DNA of 64,000 nucleotides from Marispirochaeta sp. (lineage in GTDB: Bacteria > Spirochaetota > Spirochaetia > JC444 > Marispirochaetaceae): positions 1-64,000 of the forward strand of contig NZ_OY764212.1 in assembly GCF_963668165.1 (NCBI RefSeq). The letters are read 5' to 3'. The notes below the pieces were generated by a model. That model was not told the DNA's origin. It was given only the letters and a program-made list of their open reading frames with translations, and did not search any database. Position 1 is the first letter of the stretch. The number at the start of each line of letters is the position of its first letter. The translations under genes were made by a program, and so were the position numbers. Below, piece by piece: positions 17,367-26,348 of the stretch.

Positions 17367-17988
17367 ATATATTGCGAGGCTGATTACACGGTATCCGATA
17401 CTTGAGCCCATTGCAGAGACGATAGATAATGCGGCGACACTGATGAAATGCAGCATCGATGCCGGAGGAAAGATCCTTGTTTGCGGAAATGGGGGGAGCG
17501 CTGCTGACGCCGATCATATCGTCGGGGAACTAATGAAGTCCTTTGTAAAGAAACGCCCTCTTGCCAGGGAACAACGTGAAGCGCTGATCAGAACGGATGA
17601 AGTCATGGGAGGCGTGCTGGCAGCGGAATTGCAGGGGGGGATTCCGGCAATCAGCTTAACCCAGCATACATCCTTGTCCACTGCTTTTGCCAACGATGTA
17701 AATTCCGCTCTGATCTATGCCCAGCAGGCTGCCGTACTCGGGAAAAAAGGCGACATTCTATGGGGCATTTCGACCTCCGGCAATGCCCAAAACGTGCTTT
17801 ACGCTGCGGTTTGTGCCCGGGCCATGGGAATGCAGATTCTCGGACTCACAGGGAGACAAGGCGGCGGACTTAAAGAGAAGAGTGACGTTTGTATAGCGGT
17901 CCCAGAGGATGAAACCTTCATGGTGCAGGAACTACATCTCCCGATTTATCATACACTTTGTCTGAGTCTGGAAAACCATCTGTGGTAA
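17359..17988 (+). CDS. SIS-domain sugar-phosphate isomerase, GmhA-like
   Basis: A 209-residue SIS protein starting at ATG 17359 within the end of the ROK gene. The opening helix with IDNAATLMKCSIDAGGKILVCGNGGSA has the GNGGSA phosphate site of phosphoheptose isomerase GmhA and related DiaA proteins, followed by FANDVNSALIYAQQ, WGISTSGNAQNVLYA and QELHLPIYHTLC, all typical of GmhA. With the HldE-like kinase and HAD domains at the front of the operon this resembles a heptose-type pathway run on an imported sugar. The true substrate is unknown. Last gene of the LacI-controlled operon. Confidence 0.85.
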   Translation: MDEYIARLITRYPILEPIAETIDNAATLMKCSIDAGGKILVCGNGGSAADADHIVGELMKSFVKKRPLAREQREALIRTDEVMGGVLAAELQGGIPAISLTQHTSLSTAFANDVNSALIYAQQAAVLGKKGDILWGISTSGNAQNVLYAAVCARAMGMQILGLTGRQGGGLKEKSDVCIAVPEDETFMVQELHLPIYHTLCLSLENHLW

Positions 17989-18103
17989 GCTCGGAGGAGA
18001 TCTCGGATCAAGCGGGATTTTCCTCGACTATGTTTGCAGGGAACAGTACTTTTGACTATGCGCAATGTATATGATGCGGCAGTTAAAGGAGAATTCGTCG
18101 AAT

Positions 18104-18412
18104 GTGACCATGGATGATTTCATAAAAAGTCTGGACTCTTCTTCTCCGGATTCCGTACCCGGCGACGTATTAAAGGCCCTGTGGTGGGATAAAAAGGGTG
18201 ACTGGGATTTTGCCCATTCCATTGCCCAGGCCATTCCGACTGCTCTGGGAAGCGCGATTCACGCGTATCTTCACAGGGAAGAGGGAGCGGACTGGAACGC
18301 CGACCACTGGTATTCCCACGCCGGACGCAAGCGCTTCTCCGGCTCTCTGGAAGAGGAGTGGCGGGCTTTAGTAGAAGAGGCTCTTCAATTTTACCGGCAG
18401 GACCTTCCCTGA
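18104..18412 (+). CDS. Conserved hypothetical protein
   Basis: A short soluble protein of about 102 residues if started at GTG 18104, which has AAAGGAG at 18085-18091; ATG 18110 and ATG 18065 are alternatives. The centre, VLKALWWDKKGDWDFAHSIAQ then WNADHWYSHAGR and EEEWRALVEEAL, looks like a small conserved family seen next to unrelated genes in many bacteria, rich in Trp and His. I know no function for it. It sits alone between the sugar operon and gltX. Confidence 0.6.
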   Translation: MTMDDFIKSLDSSSPDSVPGDVLKALWWDKKGDWDFAHSIAQAIPTALGSAIHAYLHREEGADWNADHWYSHAGRKRFSGSLEEEWRALVEEALQFYRQDLP

Positions 18413-18432
18413 TTTTCTCAATTACCGGCCCG

Positions 18433-18462
18433 TTGACGGTACCCGTCTCCCCCCGCTATAAT
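18433..18462 (+). promoter_or_regulatory. Sigma-70 promoter of the gltX-glyQS-tyrS operon
   Basis: TTGACG (18433-18438), 18-bp spacer, perfect TATAAT (18457-18462). The leader of about 40 bases is too short for a T-box or other riboswitch. Confidence 0.8.
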
Positions 18463-18508
18463 CACAGACCAGTCGCCCGTAAAAAAATTACGAATAACGA
18501 GGATTAAT

Positions 18509-19984
18509 ATGAGCGTGCGCGTGCGCTACGCCCCGTCTCCGACGGGTCTTCAGCATATCGGCGGGGTCAGAACCGCCTTATTTAACTATTTCTTTGCCAG
18601 AAGCCAGGGAGGAAGGTTTATCCTGCGGGTGGAAGACACCGACCGCAGCCGTTATTCCGACGAAGCCCTGCAGGATCTCTACAATACCTTTGACTGGCTG
18701 GGAATACAATGGGACGAAGGTCCTGATGCAGGCGGCGAATACGGCCCCTACGTACAGTCGGAACGTTTCGATCTGTACCGGGAATACGCGGACAAGCTTC
18801 TTGAAAGCGGCCATGCTTACCGCTGCTACTGCACGGCAGAGCGCCTTGATGAGCTCCGGAAGAGTCAGAAGAAAGCCACCGGCTACGACCGACGCTGCCG
18901 GGATTTATCCGCGGATAAGGAAGAACGGCTGGCCGCAGAACTGAAGGCCCGGGGACAGGAGCCGGTAATACGCTTCAAGATTCCTCTGGAGGGTTCCACC
19001 AGTTTTTCCGACGAGATTATGGGGACGATTACCCGCAGGAACAAGGACATCAATCCCGATCCTGTCATCCTTAAAGGTGACGGGTTCCCCACCTATCATC
19101 TGGCTAACGTAGTGGATGACCATTTAATGGAGATTACCCATATACTCCGGGCCCAGGAGTGGATCCCCTCAGGTCCCCTGCATGTTCTTTTGTACGAGGC
19201 CTTTGGCTGGGAGCCGCCGAAGTACTGCCACCTTCCCATGGTGATGGGTAAGGACGGACAGAAACTCTCCAAACGCCACGGTTCCACCAGTGTTCGGGAT
19301 TTCCGCAGCGAAGGCTATCTGCCAGAAGCCCTCGTCAACTACGTTTCCCTGCTGGGCTGGAGCTACGATGATTCCCGGGAGTTTTTTACCCGGGAAGAGC
19401 TGGAAGAGCTCTTTAGCCTGGAAAAACTGAACAAGGCTCCGGGGGTCTTTGATTACAAGAAACTCGCATGGTTCAACGGCCAGTATATACGGCAGAAGGA
19501 CGATGATGAACTGAAAGAGGCGCTGATTCCCTTCCTGGTGCGGGACGGCATTATAGTGGATCCGCCCTGCGACGAGGAACGCCGCATCATAGATAACTTT
19601 ATTCCCCTGGTAAAACCGCGGCTCAAGACACTGGGAGAGATCGGTTCTCTGGTACGTTTTCTGTTTCAGGATGTTGAGCCCGAAGACCCCGGTATCGCCG
19701 TGCCCAAAAAGCTGGACCTTGCCAAAACCATCGAGGTCCTGGAAGCCGGCCGGGAACTTGTTTCCCGCCTGGATTCGCTTGGGGACGAGGAAATGGAAGA
19801 GCAGTTCCGCGCCGGAGCGGAGAAGCTGGAAGTAAAACTGGGAGACATGATGGGACCGGTAAGAGTCGGACTGACTGGAAGCACTGTCTCGCCGCCGCTT
19901 ATCGAAAGCTGCCGTCTGATCGGCACCGATGAGTCTCTCAGGCGGATTGACCGTCTGATATCAGCATTGAAAGGACGCCTCTAA
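18509..19984 (+). CDS. gltX: Glutamyl-tRNA synthetase GltX
   Basis: A class I aminoacyl-tRNA synthetase of 491 residues, the normal bacterial length. [21 protein letters not shown] has the HIGH-type signature, VEDTDRSR is the glutamate-binding segment, and KLSKRHG is the KMSKS-type loop. It charges tRNA-Glu in the cytoplasm. Start ATG 18509 follows CGAGGA. It leads a three-gene synthetase operon and is followed by glyQS after 40 bp. Whether it also charges tRNA-Gln (a non-discriminating form) cannot be told here. Confidence 0.96.
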   Translation: MSVRVRYAPSPTGLQHIGGVRTALFNYFFARSQGGRFILRVEDTDRSRYSDEALQDLYNTFDWLGIQWDEGPDAGGEYGPYVQSERFDLYREYADKLLESGHAYRCYCTAERLDELRKSQKKATGYDRRCRDLSADKEERLAAELKARGQEPVIRFKIPLEGSTSFSDEIMGTITRRNKDINPDPVILKGDGFPTYHLANVVDDHLMEITHILRAQEWIPSGPLHVLLYEAFGWEPPKYCHLPMVMGKDGQKLSKRHGSTSVRDFRSEGYLPEALVNYVSLLGWSYDDSREFFTREELEELFSLEKLNKAPGVFDYKKLAWFNGQYIRQKDDDELKEALIPFLVRDGIIVDPPCDEERRIIDNFIPLVKPRLKTLGEIGSLVRFLFQDVEPEDPGIAVPKKLDLAKTIEVLEAGRELVSRLDSLGDEEMEEQFRAGAEKLEVKLGDMMGPVRVGLTGSTVSPPLIESCRLIGTDESLRRIDRLISALKGRL

Positions 19985-20024
19985 AGGCCCGCAAATCCAA
20001 ATATTTTTACGTCAGGAGCACAGA

Positions 20025-21362
20025 ATGGCAGAAAAAACCGCCGAAGTAACCATGGACAAACTCGTCTCCCTCTGCAAGCGCCGGGGATTTGTATTTCAGT
20101 CTTCCGAAATCTACGGAGGCCTTTCCTCCGCCTGGGACTACGGCCCCATGGGCGTGGAACTTAAAAAGAATATTCAGAAATTCTGGTGGAAGGAGATGAC
20201 CCAGCTCCACGAAAACATCGTCGGCCTGGACGCCGCCATCATGATGCATCCCAAAGTCTGGGAGGCTTCGGGACACGTGGCCAACTTTTCCGACCCCCTG
20301 GTGGACTGTAAAGAGTGTAAGAACCGTTTTCGGGCGGACCATATAGACCTTTCCGCGCCATGTCCGGTTTGCGGTAATTCCGGGACCTTTACCGAACCCC
20401 GGCAGTTCAACCTGATGTTCCAGACCCATCTGGGGCCGGTCAAGGACGACAAGAACAAAGTGTATCTGCGGCCGGAAACCGCTCAGGGAATCTTTGTTAA
20501 CTTCCGCAACGTAGTTCAGACCAGCCGGGTCAAGATCCCCTTTGGTATAGCTCAGGTAGGAAAAGCCTTCCGTAACGAGATTGTCACCAAGAACTTTATT
20601 TTCCGTACCTGCGAGTTCGAGCAGATGGAAATGCAGTTTTTCGTCAAACCCGGCAGCGACGACCAGTGGTTCGACTACTGGAAGGAACAGCGCATGGCGT
20701 ATTACGAAAAGCTCGGTATCCGCGGTGACCGGCTGCGCTGGCACCAGCACGGCCCTGACGAACTGGCCCACTACGCCAAGGATGCCTACGACATCGAGTA
20801 CCTGTTCCCCATGGGCTGGCAGGAGCTGGAGGGCGTCCACAACAGGACCGACTTTGACCTTGGCCGGCACCAGGAGTTCTCCGGCAAGGATCAGACCTAC
20901 CTGGAAGAGCAGACGAAAGAGCGCTACATTCCCTACGTAATCGAAACCTCCGCGGGGCTTACCCGTTCGGTACTGATGGCTCTTTCCGACGCTTACGAGG
21001 AGGAGCAGTTAGGGGACGGCGATGTACGGACGGTAATGCATTTTCATCCCGCCATTGCTCCCATTACGGTGGCTATTCTGCCGCTGGTCAAGAAGGACGG
21101 TATCGCCGAGCTTGCCCGGGATATCGAGGCGGAACTGCGGGAAGACTTTCACGTCTTTTACGACCAGTCCGGGGCCATCGGCCGCCGCTACCGCCGCCAG
21201 GATGAGGCTGGTACTCCCTATTGCGTTACCATTGACTACGACTCCAAGGAGGACGGCACGGTTACCCTGCGTTTCCGGGACTCCATGGAGCAGGTGCGGG
21301 TTCATCGCAATGACCTTTCCGCACGGATTCGTAAAGAAATCAGGGAGTACAAGCGCGTATGA
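20025..21362 (+). CDS. glyQS: Glycyl-tRNA synthetase, single-chain alpha2 type
   Basis: A class II synthetase of 445 residues of the dimeric type found in eukaryotes, archaea and some bacteria, unlike the alpha2beta2 enzyme of Escherichia coli. Class II motif 1 lies around [16 protein letters not shown], motif 2 in [14 protein letters not shown] with [14 protein letters not shown], and motif 3 in [15 protein letters not shown] Cys4 zinc insert (CKECKNRF and CPVCGNSG) follows motif 1. The C-terminal anticodon-binding domain begins near [10 protein letters not shown]. Its stop overlaps the tyrS start by 4 bp. Confidence 0.95.
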   Translation: MAEKTAEVTMDKLVSLCKRRGFVFQSSEIYGGLSSAWDYGPMGVELKKNIQKFWWKEMTQLHENIVGLDAAIMMHPKVWEASGHVANFSDPLVDCKECKNRFRADHIDLSAPCPVCGNSGTFTEPRQFNLMFQTHLGPVKDDKNKVYLRPETAQGIFVNFRNVVQTSRVKIPFGIAQVGKAFRNEIVTKNFIFRTCEFEQMEMQFFVKPGSDDQWFDYWKEQRMAYYEKLGIRGDRLRWHQHGPDELAHYAKDAYDIEYLFPMGWQELEGVHNRTDFDLGRHQEFSGKDQTYLEEQTKERYIPYVIETSAGLTRSVLMALSDAYEEEQLGDGDVRTVMHFHPAIAPITVAILPLVKKDGIAELARDIEAELREDFHVFYDQSGAIGRRYRRQDEAGTPYCVTIDYDSKEDGTVTLRFRDSMEQVRVHRNDLSARIRKEIREYKRV

Positions 21363-22591
21363 GCCTGAATCCTGCCCTGCAAACCCTCCAGGAGAGGGGA
21401 TTCATTCAGCAGTGTACCGACCTTGACTCTTTAAGTTCCCTGATGGACAAGGAACCGATGGCTTTTTATGTGGGCGTGGACCCCACGGGACCTTCTCTTC
21501 ATGTGGGACACATGGTGCCGATTTTCGCCCTTTCTCATTTGCAGCGGGCGGGACACAAACCCGTGCTGCTGGTGGGGGGCGGCACTGCACGGATCGGTGA
21601 CCCCTCAGGGAAAACCGAAATGCGCAAGATGCTCAGTTACGAGGAGATCAACGCCAATGTTAAAAGCGTCGCCGGGCAGCTGACCAACTTTGTCACGCTG
21701 GACGGGGAAAACGGCTGGCTGGTAAACAACGCCGACTGGCTGGCGGACCTGAACTATATAGACTTTTTACGGGAGATCGGCAGCCAGTTTTCAGTCAACC
21801 GCATGCTGACCTTCGAGTCCTATAAAAAGCGGCTGGAGACAGGGCTCTCCTTTGTTGAGTTCAACTACCAGCTGCTCCAGTCCTACGACTATCTGGAGCT
21901 CTACCGCCGCAAAGGCTGCCGGCTCCAGATCGGCGGTGACGACCAGTGGGGCAACATTGTAGCGGGCATTGACCTGATCAGGCGCATGGAAGGGGCCGAG
22001 ACCTACGGCCTGACCTTTCCCCTGGTTACCCGGGCGGACGGGCAGAAGATGGGCAAATCAGAAAAAGGCGCTGTCTTCCTCGATTCCGGGCTCTTCTCGG
22101 TCTACGACTTTTTTCAGTACTGGCGTAACGTGGCCGACGCGGATGTGGAAAAGTTCCTGAAGCTCTTTACCTTTCTGGAGCTGGATGAGATCCGGGAACT
22201 CTGCGCTGGCGAAGGGGCCGCCCTGAACGCCGCTAAGGAACGCCTGGCCTGGGAATATACCAGCCTGGTCCACGGAAAAGAGGAGGCGGATAAGGCCCTG
22301 GCCGCCGCCAAGGCCGCCTTCGGCGGCAGCGGCGACAAGAGTTCCATTCCAGGTCTTGAGCTTTCCCTTGAGGAACTTGAAAAGGGCATCGGCGTGCTGG
22401 AACTCTTTGCCCGTACCGACCTCTGCTCCTCAAACGGCGAGGCCCGGCGCCTGGTCCAGCAGGGCGGGGCCCGCATTAACGATCAGAAGATCAGCGATAT
22501 AGACAGTGTTGTGAACGGTTCTTTTGTGCAGGATGGCGAACTCATGCTGAAGGCAGGGAAGAAACGCTTTTTCCGGATTCTGGTTAAATAG
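21359..22591 (+). CDS. tyrS: Tyrosyl-tRNA synthetase TyrS
   Basis: A class I synthetase of 410 residues. [18 protein letters not shown] carries the HIGH-type motif, [20 protein letters not shown] the tyrosine-binding segment and [10 protein letters not shown] the KMSKS loop. The last 60 residues are an S4 RNA-binding domain ([18 protein letters not shown]). It belongs to the bacterial TyrRS branch with the compact KMxKS form. Translationally coupled to glyQS (4-bp overlap) and last in the operon. No clear T-run terminator lies in the 27 bp before the convergent sdpI-like gene. Confidence 0.96.
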   Translation: MSLNPALQTLQERGFIQQCTDLDSLSSLMDKEPMAFYVGVDPTGPSLHVGHMVPIFALSHLQRAGHKPVLLVGGGTARIGDPSGKTEMRKMLSYEEINANVKSVAGQLTNFVTLDGENGWLVNNADWLADLNYIDFLREIGSQFSVNRMLTFESYKKRLETGLSFVEFNYQLLQSYDYLELYRRKGCRLQIGGDDQWGNIVAGIDLIRRMEGAETYGLTFPLVTRADGQKMGKSEKGAVFLDSGLFSVYDFFQYWRNVADADVEKFLKLFTFLELDEIRELCAGEGAALNAAKERLAWEYTSLVHGKEEADKALAAAKAAFGGSGDKSSIPGLELSLEELEKGIGVLELFARTDLCSSNGEARRLVQQGGARINDQKISDIDSVVNGSFVQDGELMLKAGKKRFFRILVK

Positions 22592-22618
22592 TACGTATTC
22601 TCCGCTGGCGGGGATATC

Positions 22619-23293
22619 CTAATCCGGAGGAGCCTGCCGCTTGTATATTACGCAGGAGTATACAAGCGGTACTGTCACTGCTATAGCCAGAGCTGAAAAG
22701 GGCAGTATCGCGGAGAGAAGGCCGCGAAAAAACGAAGATACTATAAAACAGAATCCGGCTAGAATAAAAAGCCGTCCGCCCAGGCGGTGGGTACGGCGCC
22801 AGATCTCGTCGTTTGAGAGGGTCCAGGGCGTTCTGATCCCGAAGAAGAAGGTACTTCTTATCGTGCCCAGGTAGTTGCCGATTACTACGAACAGTACGCC
22901 CACCCCCGCTTTCACTATCATGTCTGCTCTAAGGTCTATCCCGACACTGACGGCCAGAACCATCAGATGTATCAATGTCATCAAGGTGACGGTAGCCAGA
23001 AACACCGCGTTGTATGCCCGTTCCGATTTTTCATAGTTCCCGCGGCGGGGGTCGATCTGCGGCAGTAATCTCATAAGAAGTGCTGTTAAGAGCGGGAGAC
23101 TGCCTAAAACCCACACCATATATCGCGGGCCGTAGCTGTCCGCTTCGCCCATGATATTCCAGTGCACCGGTACGGAGCTCGGCAGGCGATTGTATAGTGC
23201 AGCCGTAGCAATGAGTGCTGTACCGCTGAGTACAAGGGCTGTTATCCAGCTTGAACGGCTTATTGGTGCCGGCCGTTTATTTCCAGAAACCAT
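22619..23293 (-). CDS. sdpI: SdpI/DUF1648 family integral membrane protein
   Basis: A 224-residue membrane protein with about six helices. The N-terminal half has the DUF1648 motif (SSVPVHWNIMGEADSYGPR), and the C-terminal half the SdpI motif GNYLGTIRSTFFFGIRTPWT with IWRRTHRLGGRLF. In Bacillus subtilis, SdpI gives immunity to the SdpC killing peptide and sequesters the SdpR repressor at the membrane. The gene overlaps the sdpR-like gene by 34 bp, the same two-gene arrangement. No SdpC toxin gene is nearby, so it may serve only in signal-dependent derepression or defence against foreign peptides. Confidence 0.9.
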   Translation of the reverse strand: MVSGNKRPAPISRSSWITALVLSGTALIATAALYNRLPSSVPVHWNIMGEADSYGPRYMVWVLGSLPLLTALLMRLLPQIDPRRGNYEKSERAYNAVFLATVTLMTLIHLMVLAVSVGIDLRADMIVKAGVGVLFVVIGNYLGTIRSTFFFGIRTPWTLSNDEIWRRTHRLGGRLFILAGFCFIVSSFFRGLLSAILPFSALAIAVTVPLVYSCVIYKRQAPPD

Positions 23294-23523
23294 GCTATGA
23301 CCTCCTCGAATACGGTGGCGTTCAGAGAGTAGAGTATCCGCTGTCCCCGCCGTTCCCGCATAATGAGACCTGCGTTTGTCAGCTCTTTAAGATGATGGCT
23401 GACACTGGCGGGACGAATATCGAAATGCGCGGCTATCTCGCCGGCGTTCATCTCGCCTTTCTTCAGCAGAGTAAGGATCTTTCGTCTGGTGGGGTCCGCC
23501 AGAGCCCTGAACGCCTTGTTCAT
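23260..23523 (-). CDS. sdpR: SdpR-like ArsR-family autorepressor
   Basis: An 87-residue winged-helix repressor: FRALADPTRRKILTLLKKGEM, then the recognition helix RPASVSHHLKELTNAGLI and the wing RRGQRILYSLN. It lacks the cysteine metal sites of metal-sensing ArsR proteins, as SdpR does. It should repress its own operon with the membrane protein downstream. A strong palindrome lies just upstream of its start, between 23528 and 23547. Confidence 0.93.
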   Translation of the reverse strand: MNKAFRALADPTRRKILTLLKKGEMNAGEIAAHFDIRPASVSHHLKELTNAGLIMRERRGQRILYSLNATVFEEVIAWFLEINGRHQ

Positions 23524-23527
23524 AGAT

Positions 23528-23547
23528 ATTTAGATGTTTGTCTAAAT
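23528..23547. promoter_or_regulatory. Candidate SdpR operator
   Basis: Perfect 7-bp arms ATTTAGA and TCTAAAT around a 6-bp centre, extendable to 10-bp arms with one mismatch, 5 bp upstream of the sdpR-like start. Two TTGACA hexamers lie just upstream on the minus strand, so binding here would block the promoter. Confidence 0.7.
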
Positions 23548-23648
23548 GTCAAAATGTGTCAATAAGAAATAGATGATTTTTAAGGATCCGCAGAAGAATT
23601 AAGTCTTGGGCAGTTTCCACAAGCGTGGTCCGCGCCTGCGGCCACTAT

Positions 23649-24380
23649 CTATTGCTCAATCGCTCTGGTCCAAATCCATCCTTCCCTTTTTATTCTTTCA
23701 GTGATTACTTCCGGTGCTTTGCTCTTTCCCGTCAAGAAGTCATATGCCGCGAAGCAGCAAAGACATGCATCAAAATTGTGGTCGATTTTTGCGATATCAA
23801 TCCCGTCGATGCCCTGTATCAAATATCGGCGTTTCAGTTCAGTTACAATCTTTAGTCTGACTTCGTAGTCTTTCTTGTACCCCTTTATATCCAGCTTATT
23901 GGCCAACAGTGTTGCTGCAGGATACACCTCAATGAAACCTGCAGCATAGTTGTCCCTCGCATTCCATACCAGAGATATTTCCCTTCCCGATCTTTCGCTG
24001 ATTTCCCTGATTCGTTTCAGTGTCATAAAAGCTGTTCGGCCTATTCTATCCGCGCTCACTTCCAGGGGAGTTTTATGAAATCGCCTGGCAATATCGATAT
24101 CAGTTTCCCGTCTGAAAAAGGCGTTGGCGTCTTTACCAAGATACATTCCCGCATAGTGATCTTGTAGGCCCTTAGAAAACTGTAACGGCCAACCCAAGGG
24201 TGAGTCTATGCCAATTAAGCTTTGTTCTCCGTCCTCAAGCCAGTCACAGATTTGTGCGACTATATCCTGGTGGTGATCCCATAAGGCCGTAAAAGTCAAT
24301 TTGTCAGTGTTGTTATATTCAAAGAGGACAAGGCCGTTCTTTTGTTCATCAACGGCACTGTCCAGCCCGATGATTTTCAT
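23649..24380 (-). CDS. DUF429 family protein (predicted RNase H-like nuclease)
   Basis: A 243-residue soluble protein. The opening IIGLDSAVDEQKNGLVLFE is the first acidic strand of the RNase H-like fold, SLIGIDSPLGWP is the second, and GFIEVYPAATLLA the third, which together mark DUF429. A late FDACLCCFAAYDFLTG helix closes the domain, with an acidic residue as in the family. It may cut or bind a nucleic acid but no activity is established. It stands alone with a short gap to the mutY-like gene on the same strand. Confidence 0.75.
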   Translation of the reverse strand: MKIIGLDSAVDEQKNGLVLFEYNNTDKLTFTALWDHHQDIVAQICDWLEDGEQSLIGIDSPLGWPLQFSKGLQDHYAGMYLGKDANAFFRRETDIDIARRFHKTPLEVSADRIGRTAFMTLKRIREISERSGREISLVWNARDNYAAGFIEVYPAATLLANKLDIKGYKKDYEVRLKIVTELKRRYLIQGIDGIDIAKIDHNFDACLCCFAAYDFLTGKSKAPEVITERIKREGWIWTRAIEQ

Positions 24381-24487
24381 GGTGTATCAATCCTCAATCG
24401 ATCCGATATATACCTGGAACAGGCTAAAACTATTGTTCCATATTTTCTCCAGTAACTATCGCAGCATCGGGTCCTCATATAAGTCTC

Positions 24488-25330
24488 TCATTTTAATCCG
24501 TATTGACCCTCTTCTGCCGTAAGAAACCCTTCTGCAGTCAGCTCCTCCACTGCACGCTCAATTCGTGCATAGCCGATTCCCGTGCTTTTTGATATCTCCT
24601 GGGTTGTCTGGAACGGAGTACCCTGCAGCGCCTTCAATATAGCCCCCCGGGCCTCGCGGTTGGAGCCTTCGAAGGGTGCCTGCCGGGTATAGTGGCGGCT
24701 TTTCCTGTTGGGGTTGGGGCCCCTGCTCCTGAGCAGCGTTCCCAGGTCCATCAGGGCGTTGTACCAGTCCCGGGGGGACTCCCTGTAGAGGCTTGCTTCC
24801 ACCAGGGGCAGGATATCCTTGTCGTTTACCTCCCCGGAATCCCGGAAAAAAAAGTGGATAAAAACCCTGCGGATGTTGGTTTCGATAAAGACGACGGGCT
24901 TGTTAAAAGCGAAGGCGCAGATCGAAGCCGCCGTAGCGGGACCGATTCCCGGAAGGCTCTGCAGCAGCTCCGGAACATCCGGCAGTATTCCGCCGTACTC
25001 TTTTGTTACAATAATAGCCGAGTTCCGCAGCGCCAGGGCCCGGCGGTTATAGCCCAGGCCCTGCCAGAGCCCTATGAGTCTCTCCGTGGAGAGTTTCGCC
25101 AGAGAGCGGAAGTCCGGCACCTCCTGCATCCAGTGCAGGTATTTTGGCTCAACTCGGTACACTTGGGTCTGCTGCAGCATTACTTCAGAGACAAACACAC
25201 TGTAAGGGTGTGTATTCTGCCGCCAGGGAAAGGATCGCCCTTGCGCCGCGTAAAACTTCAGTACCCGGGTTCTGAAAAGTTCAATATCCGGGGACTGGGG
25301 TTGGGGGGTGAACCGGCGTTCAAAATCCAT
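24488..25330 (-). CDS. MutY/Nth-like DNA glycosylase lacking the iron-sulfur cluster
   Basis: A 280-residue HhH-GPD protein. PWRQNTHPYSVFVSEVMLQQTQV is close to MutY, and LPGIGPATAASICAFAF is the helix-hairpin-helix. The position of the MutY catalytic aspartate (LDGNVKRV) reads FIETNIRRVF, so Glu replaces Asp. The four cysteines of the [4Fe-4S] loop are absent; instead the segment is GPNPNRKSRHYTRQAPFEGS. The MutT-like recognition domain is also missing and a winged-helix-like tail follows (TTQEISKSTGIGYARIERAVEEL). It is likely a base-excision enzyme of a divergent subfamily; substrate unknown. It is the last gene of a minus-strand operon, 10 bp after the PilZ gene. Confidence 0.8.
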   Translation of the reverse strand: MDFERRFTPQPQSPDIELFRTRVLKFYAAQGRSFPWRQNTHPYSVFVSEVMLQQTQVYRVEPKYLHWMQEVPDFRSLAKLSTERLIGLWQGLGYNRRALALRNSAIIVTKEYGGILPDVPELLQSLPGIGPATAASICAFAFNKPVVFIETNIRRVFIHFFFRDSGEVNDKDILPLVEASLYRESPRDWYNALMDLGTLLRSRGPNPNRKSRHYTRQAPFEGSNREARGAILKALQGTPFQTTQEISKSTGIGYARIERAVEELTAEGFLTAEEGQYGLK

Positions 25331-25340
25331 GAGGCAGATA

Positions 25341-26348
25341 CTACCCGGAAACCTGCTGTGGTTTGAATACCAGTCCGATAATGCGGTCCCGCTGACTCTC
25401 CTTCAGCCCCTCAAACTTGACATGCAGTCTGCGGCTGCCCCGGGATGTTCGGATTACACTGCCTTTAAGAGTAAAGGTCTCATCATTGCCTGGGAGGGAA
25501 AAGATAAGTTCCAGAAAATCTCCCTGGGAAAAACGGTCCTCAGGGTTAATAATACTCGCGCCGCCGCCTCCGATGTCGATAAACCGGCTTGAATAACGAT
25601 CTTCATTGTCAAATAACCCTATCTCCGCGCTTCCTGTGTAGACTGCCCGGAAATAGGCCCGTTTCTGCAGCTGCTTAAAGCTTTCCTGATGGCGAATAAG
25701 CATCTGTCTGCCGTCGCGTTTTATACAGAAGCTTCTAAACAGAAAGGTTCCCTGGGGATTCTGGTACTGGAAAAGAGCGGAGTCTCCTGCTGTAAGGAGG
25801 TTGTTTCCCTCCATGACAATCTCGAAACCGTCGGTCCTGACCGCGGTGATTTTTGCCTTGTAAACACCCTGTTGTTTTCGCGGACGAACCAGCAGGACAG
25901 CCTCTATGGGCAGCTGGGTTGTTGAATGAAACCTGCGGGCAGGTTCCCTTGTGAATCCAAGTTTGAGTCGGAGGGCCGCAATGGAGCTTGCGGAGATATC
26001 CGGTTCCTTTGCCTGCAGTTCGGCCGCCGCCTTATGAAATCGGGGTTCGTCAAAGAACAGAAGATATCCTGATTCCGGCCCGCCGTCGTATTTGATAAGC
26101 CGGTCCAGCAGCTCTTTTCCCGCGGGGGTCAGGCCGATCTCGCTGCTCTTTTTTCTGATAATCTCCCTGCTCCGCGCTATTCGGGTCTGTTTTTCCCGTC
26201 TTTTTTGCCGCAGATAGAGAACAGTGAGAAAAAGGGGCAGGGCAATCAGGGCAAGAAAAAACAGCAGCAGCCCCAGGGGAGTGGTCCCGAACTGACCACT
26301 GATTCCATCCATGAGGGAGCTGAAACGGCTTTCAAAAAGGAATTCCAT
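25341..26348 (-). CDS. Membrane-anchored PilZ-domain protein (cyclic di-GMP receptor)
   Basis: A 335-residue protein with one N-terminal membrane helix (LGLLLFFLALIALPLFLTVLYL, residues 24-45; segment given in full length only as a description of its hydrophobicity) and a cytoplasmic remainder. The C-terminal third is a PilZ domain: KRAYFRAVY supplies the arginine motif and DIGGGGASI the D/NxSxxG-like motif that bind cyclic di-GMP. The middle has a helical region and a beta-rich domain as in YcgR-like proteins. It may couple cyclic di-GMP to motility. The start ATG overlaps the stop of the methyltransferase gene by one base. Confidence 0.82.
   Translation of the reverse strand: MEFLFESRFSSLMDGISGQFGTTPLGLLLFFLALIALPLFLTVLYLRQKRREKQTRIARSREIIRKKSSEIGLTPAGKELLDRLIKYDGGPESGYLLFFDEPRFHKAAAELQAKEPDISASSIAALRLKLGFTREPARRFHSTTQLPIEAVLLVRPRKQQGVYKAKITAVRTDGFEIVMEGNNLLTAGDSALFQYQNPQGTFLFRSFCIKRDGRQMLIRHQESFKQLQKRAYFRAVYTGSAEIGLFDNEDRYSSRFIDIGGGGASIINPEDRFSQGDFLELIFSLPGNDETFTLKGSVIRTSRGSRRLHVKFEGLKESQRDRIIGLVFKPQQVSG

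Noticed and set aside
18463..18508. T-box leader before the synthetase operon
   Set aside because: The leader is only about 40 bases, too short for a T-box element.
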